Origin: Pirellulaceae bacterium
Lineage (GTDB): Bacteria > Planctomycetota > Planctomycetia > Pirellulales > Pirellulaceae
Direction: 5' to 3'
DNA: 64,000 bases
NCBI GenBank assembly: GCA_023382975.1
Contig: JAHDXO010000023.1
Span: 80,435-144,434, forward strand
Below the pieces are notes generated by a model. It saw nothing but the letters and a program-made list of their open reading frames with translations. It had not been told where the DNA came from and ran no database searches. Positions within the stretch are counted from its first letter, which is position 1, and each line of letters opens with the position of its first letter. The position numbers and the translations under genes were made by a program. Below are positions 25,804 to 35,368 of the stretch, in pieces.

Positions 25804-28800
25804 ATGAAAACGTTCCTTCTGAACATGTTGCTTCTTTGCGTGTTGCCGCTGGACGAAACGCCGGCTGCGGAGGCCAGTGATCCGGCCGAACAGGCTCGCG
25901 AGATCATCGAGACCAGCGGCGTGCGGGGCGGCTTGGTGGTCCACCTGGGCTGCGGCGACGGGCGGTTAACGGCCGCCTTGCGGATTGGCAACAGCTATGT
26001 CGTTCACGGCTTGGATACGGATCCGGAGAATGTGGCGGCGGCCCGCGAATCACTGCGGCGGCAAGGGCTGTACGGGCCCGTGACCATCGACCGGCTGGAC
26101 GGAACTCGGCTGCCGTACATCGACAACCTGGTTAATCTGATCGTGGTCGATCGGCCGGTATCGGTTGCCAAGGAGGAACTGCTGCGAGTGCTGTGTCCGG
26201 GTGGGGTCGCGGTCTTCGTCGCCGAGCGAGGACAACCGGTCGCGGACAAGTTCGTGAAGCCGCGGCCGGACGAAATCGACGATTGGAGTCACTACCTGCA
26301 CAGCGCCACGAACAACGCGGTGTCGCGCGACACGGTGGTCGGGCCGCCGCGGCGGATGCAATGGGTGGGCAGCCCGCTGTACTCGCGGCACCACGACCGC
26401 ATGTCCAGCGTTAGCGCCGTGGTCTCGGCGGGCGGACGGGTGTTCTCGATCTTCGATGAAGCGACGGCCGCTTCGATCCTGGTTCCGCCCAAGTGGTCGC
26501 TGATCGCCCGCGATGCCTTTAACGGTACGATTCTCTGGCGGCGACCGGTCGGCCCATGGCATACGCACCTGTGGCCGTTGAAGAGCGGTCCGGCTCAGTT
26601 GCCGCGGCGTCTGGTCGCGTCGGATGGGCATGTGTACGCCACGCTGCAATTGGACGGTCCGGTGTTAGCCTTGGACGCGGCGACGGGCGAGACGGTTCGA
26701 ACCTACGAAGACTCCGCGGCGACCGAAGAGATTCTGCTGGATGACGGCGTCCTGTTCCTGCGTGTGAACCCTGGTGGCCGAGCCACCGAGTTTCCCGATC
26801 TGCAAACCATCTCGCGGGCCGTGCGCGAGCCGTTCTACGACAACGCGCCGCGGCAGATCATGGCCTTGGAAGCGGACTCGGGCAGGGTGCTTTGGACGGC
26901 CCGGCACGTCGTGCTGCCGGGCACGCTGGCAGTCGGTTCGGGCGGCGTCTTCTTTCACGACGGCGCGAGCGTCGTCCGGCTCGATCGCAAGAGTGGCGAG
27001 GAGGTTTGGCGTTCGGAGCCGGTCGCGCGGCAGCGCGAGTTGATCTCGAAGTTCATGCCGACGCTGGTCGTGTACGACGATGTGGTTCTGTTCAGCGGAG
27101 CGAGCGGACGAAGCCAACTGACGGCCTTGTCGGCCAAGACGGGACAGGTGTTGTGGCAAGGCGATCATCCGCCGTCCGGTTACCAGTCGCCCGAGGATGT
27201 ACTGGTCGCGGGCGGACTCGTCTGGTGCGGCGAGACGACGGGTGGGTCCGGGATCTTCACCGGACGCGATCCGCGAACCGGCGAAGTCAAGGTGGAATTC
27301 CCCCCGGACACGGATGTGTTCTGGTTCCATCACCGCTGCTACCGAGGCAAAGCGACGGAAAATTATCTGCTGATGTCTCGGACGGGGATCGAGTTCGTCG
27401 ATTTCCGCAGCCAGCAGTGGCTAGTCAACCACTGGGTGCGCGGTGCGTGCCTGTACGGCGTGATGCCGGCCAACGGCTTGATCTACGCGCCGCAGCATCC
27501 GTGCGCATGTTACCTGGAAGCGAAGCTCTCCGGATTCAACGCTCTGGCACCGGCCGCCAACGGCCCGCGAGTCCCGGACGAGATCGCCGCGATGCCGCGC
27601 TTGGAACGCGGCCCGGCGTATGACGCGACGGTCGCAGACGCCCGTATCGAAGCGTCCGAAGAGGACTGGCCAACCTACCGGGCCGACGCCGGACGTAGCG
27701 GCCGGAGTCCGATGTCGGTTGCGCCGGACGCTGCGCGGCGCTGGCAGGTAGAGATTGGCGGGAAACTGACTGCTCCGGTGGTCGGCGGCGGCCGAGTATT
27801 TGTCGCCCGAACGGATGACCATACGGTCTACGCGCTGGATGCCACCAGCGGGCAAGAACAGTGGTCCTTTACGGCCGGCGGTGCGGTCGATTCGCCGCCC
27901 ACGCTGGACGATGGCCGGGTCTTGTTCGGTTCAGCCGATGGCTACGTCTACTGTCTGCGGGCGGCGGACGGACAATTGGCCTGGCGATTCCGCGCTGCTC
28001 CGATGGATCAACGGCTGATGGCTTTCGAGCAACTGCAATCGGTCTGGCCCGTGCATGGCAGCGTGCTGGTGCATGGCGGTGTCGTCTGGTTCGTCGCGGG
28101 CCGGTCCGTCTTCCTGGACGGCGGACTGCGGCTGGTTCGACTGGATCCCGTCACGGGGAAGATGCTTTCCGAAACGGTGCTGGACGACCGCGATCCGGCG
28201 ACGGACAAGGACCGTCACGCTTACGTCAGTTGGCTGAACATGCCCGTCGGCTTGCCGGACGTCCTTTCGACCGACGGGCGCTACGTGTACATGCGCTCGC
28301 AGGCATTTGAATTGGACGGCACTCCCCGTCCCTTGGAAGCGTTTCCTCGCGCCGGCGAAGGCCACGGCGGCAGTAGCTTTGCCCCGCCTCCGAACCAGGA
28401 GGCTCGCTTCGCGCATCTGTTTTCCCCCACGGGATTCTTGGACGATTCGTGGTGGCACCGCACGTACTGGCTGTACGGCAGTCGGTTCTACAGCGGTTGG
28501 AGCGCCTACTACCTGTCCGGCAAAGTCGTTCCCTCGGGCCGGATTCTGGTCTTCGACGAATCGAACGTCTACGGGTTCGGCCGCAGGCCCCAATACTACC
28601 GTTGGACCACGCCGATCGAACACCATCTTTTCGCAGCCGACAAGACGATGCCGGAGCCGATGTCCGAATTGCCGGGCCAGGCGGCGCGCCGGACCGGCGA
28701 GTCGGCGGATGCCTCGATCTCGCGGGTCCAGGTGCCGAAGTCCGACGCGCTGAATCCGGCGGGCAAGCCGCTGACCGTGGAAGCTTGGGTCTACGCCGAT

Positions 28801-29715
28801 CGGCCCGACGGCGTAGTCCTGGCCCACGGCGGCCGAGCGCAAGGTTACTCGCTTTATCTGCAGCAGGGGCGACCGCACTTCACCGTCCGTGCGAAGGATC
28901 AAGGCGGCACGGCGGCCGCCGACCAGCAGATCACGGGTCGCTGGTGCCACCTGGCCGGCGTGCTGACCGCCGACAAGCGTTTGGAATTGTACGTCGACGG
29001 AAAACGAGTCGCTACGGCGAAGACGCCAACCCTGATTCCTGCTCAGCCCCAAGAGAGTATCGACATCGGCGCCGACGGCCAATCGTTGGTGGTCGAGTAC
29101 CGGACGGCAATGCAATGGGAAGGACGCATCGACGACGTGCGATTGTACCATCGCGAGTTGGACGCGAACGAGTTGGCCGATCGCGCCGCCGGGAAACCTG
29201 TGGCGAACGAACGGGCAGACTTGGTGCTGGCGTACGACTTTGAAGATGGAAAGGCCGCGGATGCGTCCGGACTCGGCCATCACGGCACCGTCGAACGAGC
29301 CACCGCCGCCGAAGGCAAGTTCGGCGGCGCCCTCCGGTTCGCCGTTGCTGGCAGAAGCCCGTCCGCCGCGCGAACGTTGGTCGAGCACCGTTGGAGCGTC
29401 GATCTGCCGCTGTTGCCGCGAGCCATGGTGCTGGCCGGCAACACCCTGTTCATAGCCGGCCCACCCGACTTGGTCGACGAAGAGCTGGCGGTGCAGAACA
29501 TCGCAAGTCCGGCGACGCAAGCCAATCTGATCGAGTATGCGGCCGCGTTAGAGGGCCGGCGAGGCGGTCTGTTAAGGGCCGTCTCCGCCGCTGACGGACT
29601 GCAACTGGCCGAGCAGCCGCTCGATGCCCCACCCGTCTTCGACGGCATGGCTGCCGCCGAAGGGAAGCTGTTCCTGGTCACCGTCGACGGCCGCGTGTTG
29701 TGCTTCGGACCGTGA
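25804..29715 (+). CDS. Exported methyltransferase-like / PQQ-propeller / LamG fusion
   Basis: The 1303-residue protein has a signal peptide (MKTFLLNMLLLCVLPLDETPAAEA) directly before a class I SAM-methyltransferase-like domain: motif I HLGCGDGRL at 47-55, acidic loop GLDTD at 69-73, RVLCPGGVAVFV near 128-139. Two PQQ_2-type propellers follow (WSFTAGGAVDSPP, CLRAADGQLAWRF), with the DDSWWHRTYW signature. A LamG/concanavalin-like domain at about 978-1133 (LTVEAWVYADRP, WEGRIDDVRLYHREL) lies inside the second propeller, which resumes at the C-terminus. GGAGAAAGG precedes the ATG at 25804. It is paralogous to the partial gene at window start. A SAM-type domain behind a signal peptide is odd, because SAM is cytoplasmic; the domain may have been repurposed. 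Confidence 0.88.
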   Translation: MKTFLLNMLLLCVLPLDETPAAEASDPAEQAREIIETSGVRGGLVVHLGCGDGRLTAALRIGNSYVVHGLDTDPENVAAARESLRRQGLYGPVTIDRLDGTRLPYIDNLVNLIVVDRPVSVAKEELLRVLCPGGVAVFVAERGQPVADKFVKPRPDEIDDWSHYLHSATNNAVSRDTVVGPPRRMQWVGSPLYSRHHDRMSSVSAVVSAGGRVFSIFDEATAASILVPPKWSLIARDAFNGTILWRRPVGPWHTHLWPLKSGPAQLPRRLVASDGHVYATLQLDGPVLALDAATGETVRTYEDSAATEEILLDDGVLFLRVNPGGRATEFPDLQTISRAVREPFYDNAPRQIMALEADSGRVLWTARHVVLPGTLAVGSGGVFFHDGASVVRLDRKSGEEVWRSEPVARQRELISKFMPTLVVYDDVVLFSGASGRSQLTALSAKTGQVLWQGDHPPSGYQSPEDVLVAGGLVWCGETTGGSGIFTGRDPRTGEVKVEFPPDTDVFWFHHRCYRGKATENYLLMSRTGIEFVDFRSQQWLVNHWVRGACLYGVMPANGLIYAPQHPCACYLEAKLSGFNALAPAANGPRVPDEIAAMPRLERGPAYDATVADARIEASEEDWPTYRADAGRSGRSPMSVAPDAARRWQVEIGGKLTAPVVGGGRVFVARTDDHTVYALDATSGQEQWSFTAGGAVDSPPTLDDGRVLFGSADGYVYCLRAADGQLAWRFRAAPMDQRLMAFEQLQSVWPVHGSVLVHGGVVWFVAGRSVFLDGGLRLVRLDPVTGKMLSETVLDDRDPATDKDRHAYVSWLNMPVGLPDVLSTDGRYVYMRSQAFELDGTPRPLEAFPRAGEGHGGSSFAPPPNQEARFAHLFSPTGFLDDSWWHRTYWLYGSRFYSGWSAYYLSGKVVPSGRILVFDESNVYGFGRRPQYYRWTTPIEHHLFAADKTMPEPMSELPGQAARRTGESADASISRVQVPKSDALNPAGKPLTVEAWVYADRPDGVVLAHGGRAQGYSLYLQQGRPHFTVRAKDQGGTAAADQQITGRWCHLAGVLTADKRLELYVDGKRVATAKTPTLIPAQPQESIDIGADGQSLVVEYRTAMQWEGRIDDVRLYHRELDANELADRAAGKPVANERADLVLAYDFEDGKAADASGLGHHGTVERATAAEGKFGGALRFAVAGRSPSAARTLVEHRWSVDLPLLPRAMVLAGNTLFIAGPPDLVDEELAVQNIASPATQANLIEYAAALEGRRGGLLRAVSAADGLQLAEQPLDAPPVFDGMAAAEGKLFLVTVDGRVLCFGP

Positions 29716-29721
29716 GACCCT

Positions 29722-29734
29722 GTCACCGCGTGAC
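29722..29734. terminator. Small hairpin between convergent genes
   Basis: GTCAC-CGC-GTGAC lies seven bases after the stop of the methyltransferase/PQQ gene in a 48-base convergent gap. There is no T-tract, so terminator function is only a positional guess. Confidence 0.2.
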
Positions 29735-29763
29735 GAGCAGCAAGTCCACACGGCGGCGGCAAC

Positions 29764-32619
29764 TCATGCTGGCTGCGGTTCGTCGGAATCGGCTGCGGGG
29801 GCGGCGGGCGTCTCCGGCTCGTCGTGCGGCGCTTCCGCCGTCTTTTCCGAACGCCAGCCGCGGAATAGGCCCCAGCGGCGCGGCTTGGCGGCCACGGCTT
29901 CGATCGCGCCGACTTCGAACGGCTCGCTGAAAAACGTTTGGAATCCGACTTCCACCACGGCCCAGACGAAGACCCGAGCCCCGTCCCACTGCGGGTCGGA
30001 CGGCACGACGTAACCGGTCTGTTCGTCCCATTGCGGCCGGAGGACGGTGGCCAAGTGCAGCGCCGGCAAATCCTCGGGCAAGGCATGCGGTCCCGGGCGC
30101 GCCGTGCTGATGACCAAGCGGCATTCGTTGGAAACCGTCGCGGGCGGCCATGTCCAGCGGATGTGAAGGAGGTTTTCATCGTCCCGCGTGACTGCCGTCT
30201 CCGGATCAGCCGCCAACCCGATCCGGCCGACCGGCAGAATATCCGCTTCGATCCATTGCCGCACGACGGGCTGGTGATGGCGGTTCTGGCGGCAGACTTC
30301 ACCTACGACGGCCGCGTCAAAAAGTCGGCCGAAGGCAGCACGGTCGTGTTCCAGCAGAGCGGTGACGATCGCCTGCCGACTAGCGGCGGCGTTCTGCTGA
30401 CTGCGGGTCCGCAGTTCGTGCAATGCGGCACAGAGATCCGCCGGCAGTTCCGCCCCTTCCATGCCGGGCTGTTGCAGCAAACGTTCGGCTTCGGCCAGGT
30501 CTTCCGCTTCGACGGCGCGGGATAGACTTGCGATGAGTTCGCGTTTCGAACGGACTCCCTCGTAAAGATCTCGCCAGGGCAGCGCGGCCGGGCAATCGTC
30601 CAGCAGGGCGGGATTCCAGATCTCGACCACCGATTTCCGCTGCTGCTCGACGTCCAGCGTCCGGGGAATGTCCTTCAGCGCGTTCAAAAGCGGCAACCTC
30701 GCTTCGGCCAGTTCAATGCGTTTCTGGACATCGGGCGGAGCCAATACTCGACCGCGCACTTCGCCCAGCAATCTCCATGCTTCGAGGATCTCGCGTTCCG
30801 ATGCGGAACTGGCTATGGCTTCTTCGAGCATGCGGTACACTTTGATCCGACGAGCCGCCTGGAGTGCGCGTTTCGCGAGTCCTTCGTGGTAGCCATCGGG
30901 CAAGCGTCGCGTGACGCCAGCGATAAATGTCTCGCTCTCGACCGTTCCCTGCTTCTCCAGATCATGCACCCGGCGAACGTACTTCAGCCTCCGCTGCGCC
31001 GCCAGATATTGCTGGACGGCAGGCAGTTTGGGATCCAGGCTGCGGACGAATTCCGGGGAGGCAGCGTCGGCCAGCTTCTTGTCGAAAAGCAGGGTCGGCG
31101 ACGCGGGAGCTTGACTCGCCAGTTCTTCGAGTTTCGCCAGTTGCTGGTGTTGCCCCGCTACCCGCTGGACGGTCTCTTGCAGCGGATCGGCCTGATGATG
31201 CCCGCCAAGCTCCTGCAACTCGTCCCAGGTTTCGGACACGGCCACGGAATCGGGCGGCGAGACCGTCAACAGTTCGCGCAGTCGGTCGACCAGCAGCAGT
31301 TTCCGCACTTCCTGCTCGAACGCTTGCGTGCTGACTCGGCCCTGCAATAGATGTTGATTTGCCAGCCAGGTCGACTTCAGCTTCTCCCAAGCCTGCAGAT
31401 GCCGCGCCGAGTTCATGATGCGCAGCAAGCCGCGCACCTCGCCGGCATAGCTGGCCGGCTCCAACAGATGCGCCGCGGCCGGGTAGTTGTGCAACAGCCC
31501 CGTATGAAACAACTGCTCGACTCGCTCTTCGTCGCCCCGCGCCAGTGCCTCCTCCACCGCCCGGCGGCATTCAACTCGCCGCTGGGCTTCCTGGACGAAC
31601 GGATGCATCTCCGGCGAGACCCGTTCGTGCGGCCCCATTCGCTCGACCAGTCGCACCACTTTGTCCCATTCGCAGGCCGCGACCAGACTGTCGACCGATT
31701 CGCACCACAACAGCACCTCGTCCACCGGAGGCACGTCCTGCAATTCGTAGCGAGTCAACTCGAATAGATAGTGCGTCAGATCGCGGACTTGCTCGTCCGG
31801 CGAATTGAGCAGGTCGCGGTAAAGCGGCGAGAGCGCCGGCGTACGGAAATCGTCGTCGCGAAACAGGATGCGGTCATACTCCGGCTGATCGACGTACACG
31901 GTCCACAGTTGCGGCGCCGCCGCCAGGGCCCGCAGCGCCACGTAGATCACCAGCGCCGAAAAATTGTCCATGCCCGAGAACATGACCGTGTCCGCGTTGC
32001 GCCCCGGGTGCTGGTACGGCGGCAGACCCGTTTCCAGATTGCGGCGACCGATCAAAGCCGGAACGCACATGCAGTCGTAGTCGACCAGCTTGAAATGGCC
32101 CTCGGGCGAAACCATCACGTTGCCGTGCTGCAGATCGCCGTGGACCACGTTGTTCTCGGCCAATTCCCGCACCAAGTGCAACCACACATCGGCGGCAATC
32201 TGCAATGCCTCGGCGTAGCCCTCGCGGCACCGGTCGCGAGTCCATTCGAACAGCGTGATGCCCGGAACCCATTCCATCGTCAGCAGCGGATACAGTTTGC
32301 CGTCCCCGGCCGAACGGATTCCCCGCTCGTCGTATTCAAATGCGACAATGCTGGAAATCGACCGGTTCTCCAGATAGTCGCTGATCGTGCGGTAGTGTTC
32401 GAGACGTTCGTCTTGCCTGCGGTTGAAAACTCGGATTGCAAACTCGCTGCCGTCCGGCCGGAAGCCGCGGTAGACGGTCGCGAAATTTCCGCTACGAGCC
32501 TTCGGCTGCCCCAATTGGTTCATCTCGACCGAGCACTGCTTCAATTCCGCATTGTGGAATCCGACTTGCGGATTCTTCAGCATACTCGCGAAATGGGAAA
32601 TCAACGGCCAGGATGACAT
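29764..32619 (-). CDS. Atypical Ser/Thr kinase-like protein with long helical C-terminus
   Basis: The 951-residue cytoplasmic protein has an N-terminal kinase-fold domain: glycine loop SGNFATVYRG (43-52), FAIRVF where the ATP-binding Lys is replaced by Arg (residue 63), catalytic loop HGDLQHGN (160-167) and DYD (180-182) in place of DFG. HGDLxxxN and a nearby KLVDYD are typical of the bacterial kinase group related to YegI and TerY-P kinases. Residues about 290-800 are mostly helical and rich in Leu, Glu and Arg. The last 150 residues look beta-rich (LHIRWTWPP, VFVWAVVEVGFQTFFSEPF), then a Pro/Ala/Glu tail. No phosphatase or vWA partner lies next to it. Activity is uncertain because of the Lys-to-Arg change. 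Confidence 0.8.
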   Translation of the reverse strand: MSSWPLISHFASMLKNPQVGFHNAELKQCSVEMNQLGQPKARSGNFATVYRGFRPDGSEFAIRVFNRRQDERLEHYRTISDYLENRSISSIVAFEYDERGIRSAGDGKLYPLLTMEWVPGITLFEWTRDRCREGYAEALQIAADVWLHLVRELAENNVVHGDLQHGNVMVSPEGHFKLVDYDCMCVPALIGRRNLETGLPPYQHPGRNADTVMFSGMDNFSALVIYVALRALAAAPQLWTVYVDQPEYDRILFRDDDFRTPALSPLYRDLLNSPDEQVRDLTHYLFELTRYELQDVPPVDEVLLWCESVDSLVAACEWDKVVRLVERMGPHERVSPEMHPFVQEAQRRVECRRAVEEALARGDEERVEQLFHTGLLHNYPAAAHLLEPASYAGEVRGLLRIMNSARHLQAWEKLKSTWLANQHLLQGRVSTQAFEQEVRKLLLVDRLRELLTVSPPDSVAVSETWDELQELGGHHQADPLQETVQRVAGQHQQLAKLEELASQAPASPTLLFDKKLADAASPEFVRSLDPKLPAVQQYLAAQRRLKYVRRVHDLEKQGTVESETFIAGVTRRLPDGYHEGLAKRALQAARRIKVYRMLEEAIASSASEREILEAWRLLGEVRGRVLAPPDVQKRIELAEARLPLLNALKDIPRTLDVEQQRKSVVEIWNPALLDDCPAALPWRDLYEGVRSKRELIASLSRAVEAEDLAEAERLLQQPGMEGAELPADLCAALHELRTRSQQNAAASRQAIVTALLEHDRAAFGRLFDAAVVGEVCRQNRHHQPVVRQWIEADILPVGRIGLAADPETAVTRDDENLLHIRWTWPPATVSNECRLVISTARPGPHALPEDLPALHLATVLRPQWDEQTGYVVPSDPQWDGARVFVWAVVEVGFQTFFSEPFEVGAIEAVAAKPRRWGLFRGWRSEKTAEAPHDEPETPAAPAADSDEPQPA

Positions 32620-32771
32620 CGTGATCGGGATTCACCGGGTGCAGGTTCTGAGAATGGGGACGCCTAGGGCTTGGCTACGATACCATGATTCTCGCCCGTC
32701 GCCAACCGCATGAACCCGAAAAGAAGGCGGTGTCGGATCGATGCCGCTTAACGCGAAGGGCCGCCAAAAAA

Positions 32772-34055
32772 TCAGCGGACGAACCGAGAAAAGATCAAGA
32801 CAACGTTCTGGCCGCCGAAGCCAAAGCTGTTGTTCATCACATGCTTGCACGAGATGGGACGAGCCGTGTTGGGCACGTAATCCAAATCGCATTCGGGGTC
32901 CGGCGTCTTGAGGTTGATCGTCGGCGGCGCAACACGGTGGCGCAGCACCATCAGACAGATCAACGCCTCGATGGCGCCGCAGGCAGTCGTCAAATGTCCC
33001 GTCATGCTCTTGGTGCTCGAGATGGGCACGTGGTAGGCCCAGTTGCCCAGCGCGCGCTTCATGGCCAGCGTCTCCGTCTTGTCGTTCACCACGGTTCCCG
33101 AACCGTGGGCGTTGACGTAATCGATGTCCTCCGGATTCAGCTCCGCTCGTTCCAGTGCCATCCCCACACAGCGGGCGGCCGCGCGGCCCTCGGGCTCCAA
33201 GTCGGTGATTCGATACGCATCGTGCGTTGTCGCCCAGCCCCGCAACTCGCCCCAAATGTCGGCTCCGCGGCGAACCGCATGCTGCAGTTCTTCCAGAACC
33301 AACATCGTGCCGCCTTCGCCCACGACGAAGCCGTCCCGTTCGCGATCGAATGGCCGAGCCGCTTCGGAGGGCGGGCCGCTCCACGTGCTGAGCGTCGACA
33401 ACCGGTGAAACCCCGTCAGACCGAACGGGTGGATCATGCTGTGGGCGCCGCCCGCCAGCATCACATCGACATCGCCGCACCGGATCGCGTCGGCCGCCTC
33501 GCCCACCGCCTTGCTGCTGCTGACACAGGCTGCCGTGAAGTTGGCGTTCGGACCTCGCACATCGAGCAGTCCGGCGATCAGCCCGGCAGCCGAACCGGGT
33601 TCCAGAATCGTGCCTTCGTCAGCGGAACAGGACCGCTGGGCCGTCTCCAGGAAACTGCCCATGTCGAAGTCCCGATCACCGGTCGCTGCCGCCGTCCAGC
33701 GGCAAAACTGATCGAAGTCCGGATAGATCTCACCGCACCCGGTAAAGATCCCGATGCGATGCGGGTCGATTCCGGCGTCTGGCAAACCAGCGATTCGAGC
33801 CGCCTGCAACGCTGATCCCACTGCAAACCGTGTCTGCCGTGCATGCCGATGCCAAGCCGCCGGGTCTTCCCCCACGTCGGACATGCTCCAACCCCGGACC
33901 TCCGCCGCAATCCGCACGGGGTAGTCGCTGGCATCGAACAGGGTCAAAGGCCCGGCTCCGGACCGGCCCTCTGACAGCGCCTCCCAGAGTGCACGCGGAT
34001 TGGCGCCGAGCGGTGTGACGCAGCCAGCACCTGTGATGACGACGCGACGTTCCAT
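32772..34055 (-). CDS. Beta-ketoacyl-ACP synthase, FabF-like
   Basis: The 427-residue thiolase-fold condensing enzyme joins an acyl chain and malonyl-ACP. The catalytic triad is visible: Cys177 in NFTAACVSSSK, His317 in VNAHGSGTVVND, His354 in STKSMTGHLTTACGA, with Lys349. The C-terminal FGFGGQN is also present. The sequence is complete and slightly longer than E. coli FabF (about 412 residues). The nucleophile context (AACVSSS rather than ACATG) marks it as a divergent member, perhaps for a specialised lipid or polyketide rather than housekeeping synthesis. ATG at 34055 with GGAAA upstream starts MERRVVITG, the normal family start. No acyl carrier protein or reductase gene is adjacent. Confidence 0.9.
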   Translation of the reverse strand: MERRVVITGAGCVTPLGANPRALWEALSEGRSGAGPLTLFDASDYPVRIAAEVRGWSMSDVGEDPAAWHRHARQTRFAVGSALQAARIAGLPDAGIDPHRIGIFTGCGEIYPDFDQFCRWTAAATGDRDFDMGSFLETAQRSCSADEGTILEPGSAAGLIAGLLDVRGPNANFTAACVSSSKAVGEAADAIRCGDVDVMLAGGAHSMIHPFGLTGFHRLSTLSTWSGPPSEAARPFDRERDGFVVGEGGTMLVLEELQHAVRRGADIWGELRGWATTHDAYRITDLEPEGRAAARCVGMALERAELNPEDIDYVNAHGSGTVVNDKTETLAMKRALGNWAYHVPISSTKSMTGHLTTACGAIEALICLMVLRHRVAPPTINLKTPDPECDLDYVPNTARPISCKHVMNNSFGFGGQNVVLIFSRFVR

Positions 34056-34676
34056 TGCCGTTTCCAGAATTGAAAGCGTTAACCGTGACCACACTTGGCA
34101 GCCGAATTCGTGAGCCTTCGGATCGAAACGTCAAGATTCAAAGTTCCGCAGTTTCGGCTTCGACCCGATCAGCGACAAAACCTCCCGGCCTCACGAACGG
34201 TGCCAAGACAATCACAAAACGCCGCCCCTGTTTTATCTAGCCATTCCATCTTATCATCGAATTGCCGACGGTGAAGAATCTAACTTCGGTTTACCGTTGT
34301 AGCGAAGATTCCGGTCGAGCATCGTCCATTATTAGGATTACGCGGCTTGGAGGGTCTGGAAACGACGAGTTGAATTCCGCGTGAAGTCCCGCTTCAACTC
34401 GTCTGGATGGTGAACCGGACTGGAAGGTTCAGGAAGATACGAACCGCAATCGCCAACTTCTGGACCTTTCTTCATCAGTTAGCCGCCCGTCGCGGCAGGC
34501 TGGGGAGGAAAGAGGGCTTTCCCGTGGCCGTGCGAAGCCTGACAATCCACATCACCCACTGCACATTGCACTGGGGGGTCGAAGTGTGACAGTCGAAGTG
34601 CCTTTCTGGTTTCCCGTTGCCCGGTTTGGCCTGATTGTCTGCGGATGGGTCAGCTCGACGGGATTTGGATGACGCA
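34056..34676. other. 621-base intergenic region
   Basis: It separates the divergent ketoacyl synthase and PAP2 genes and should hold both promoters. It contains one arm of the GAATTC-rich repeat (34101-34121). A 60-codon plus-strand ORF at 34407-34589 has no recognisable features and is not called. Confidence 0.5.
34101..34121. repeat. Single arm of the GAATTC-rich repeat
   Basis: GCCGAATTCGTGAG followed by a diverged tail, preceded by TTGGCA. This matches the start of the copy at 41760 (CTGGCA before GCCGAATTCGTGAG). The second arm is missing. Confidence 0.6.
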
Positions 34677-35351
34677 ATGAATGCTGAAGAAACGTTGGAT
34701 CGATCGTTCGCGCCGCAACGGATCTACGCCATCGGCGCGTTGCTGGCGGTCGCCGCCGTGCTGGCCTTCCCATTGGACTTGGCGGTCTTGGAGTTCATGC
34801 GTCAAGGAACAATCCGTGGCGATCTCAGGCGGGCGATCGAGTTTTCCGAGGTATTTGCACACGGGTTCGGCGTCGCGGCGATCTTGTTGACCGTCGTTGT
34901 ACTGGATCCGCGGCGGAAACGCGCGTTGCCTCGCATGCTGGCCTGCGCCTTCGGGGCGGGGATCGCGGTGAATCTGGTCAAACTGGTGATAGGACGACTT
35001 CGGCCAGAGAATCTGCAGTTCACCACGGTATGGGAGAGCTTTCAGGGCTGGATTCCGGCGATACGCGCGGGGAAGTTGAGCCTTGCGTTGGAGAGCGACA
35101 TCCAGTCGTTTCCCTCGGGACATGCCGCGACCGCCGTCGGATTGGCCGTTGCACTCAGTTGCTACTACCCACGCGGTCGTTGGCTCTTCGCCGTTTTTGC
35201 CGCGTTGGCGTCTCTCCAGCGATTGCAGGAGAACGCGCACTTCCTGAGCGACACGCTGGCAGGTGCCGCCATCGGGTGCCTGGTTGCCGGACTCTGCTGC
35301 GATCCGGCGCGCTGGGGCAAATGGTTCGACCGGAAATGGGAGGGGAAATGA
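34677..35351 (+). CDS. PAP2 superfamily membrane phosphatase
   Basis: The 224-residue integral membrane protein of the type 2 phosphatidic acid phosphatase superfamily has the three phosphatase motifs: KLVIGRLRP (102-110), PSGH (146-149) and QR-x5-H-x3-D (about 181-192). The usual Ser of motif 3 is replaced by Gln (LQRLQENAHFLSD). Several hydrophobic helices (about 17-40, 62-77, 87-105, 150-163, 168-180, 194-207) flank them, with motifs expected on the outer face. Members dephosphorylate phosphatidate, undecaprenyl diphosphate or similar lipid phosphates. ATG at 34677 is preferred to a longer frame start at 34635. Pairing with the divergent ketoacyl synthase hints at lipid metabolism, but only by location. 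Confidence 0.88.
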   Translation: MNAEETLDRSFAPQRIYAIGALLAVAAVLAFPLDLAVLEFMRQGTIRGDLRRAIEFSEVFAHGFGVAAILLTVVVLDPRRKRALPRMLACAFGAGIAVNLVKLVIGRLRPENLQFTTVWESFQGWIPAIRAGKLSLALESDIQSFPSGHAATAVGLAVALSCYYPRGRWLFAVFAALASLQRLQENAHFLSDTLAGAAIGCLVAGLCCDPARWGKWFDRKWEGK

Positions 35352-35368
35352 CAAGCCCACACCAAAAA

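Noticed and set aside
29764..32619. TerY-P type defence or tellurite-resistance triad
   Set aside because: The kinase resembles that group, but no vWA TerY gene or PP2C phosphatase gene is adjacent; the vWA protein at 35522 is exported and built differently.
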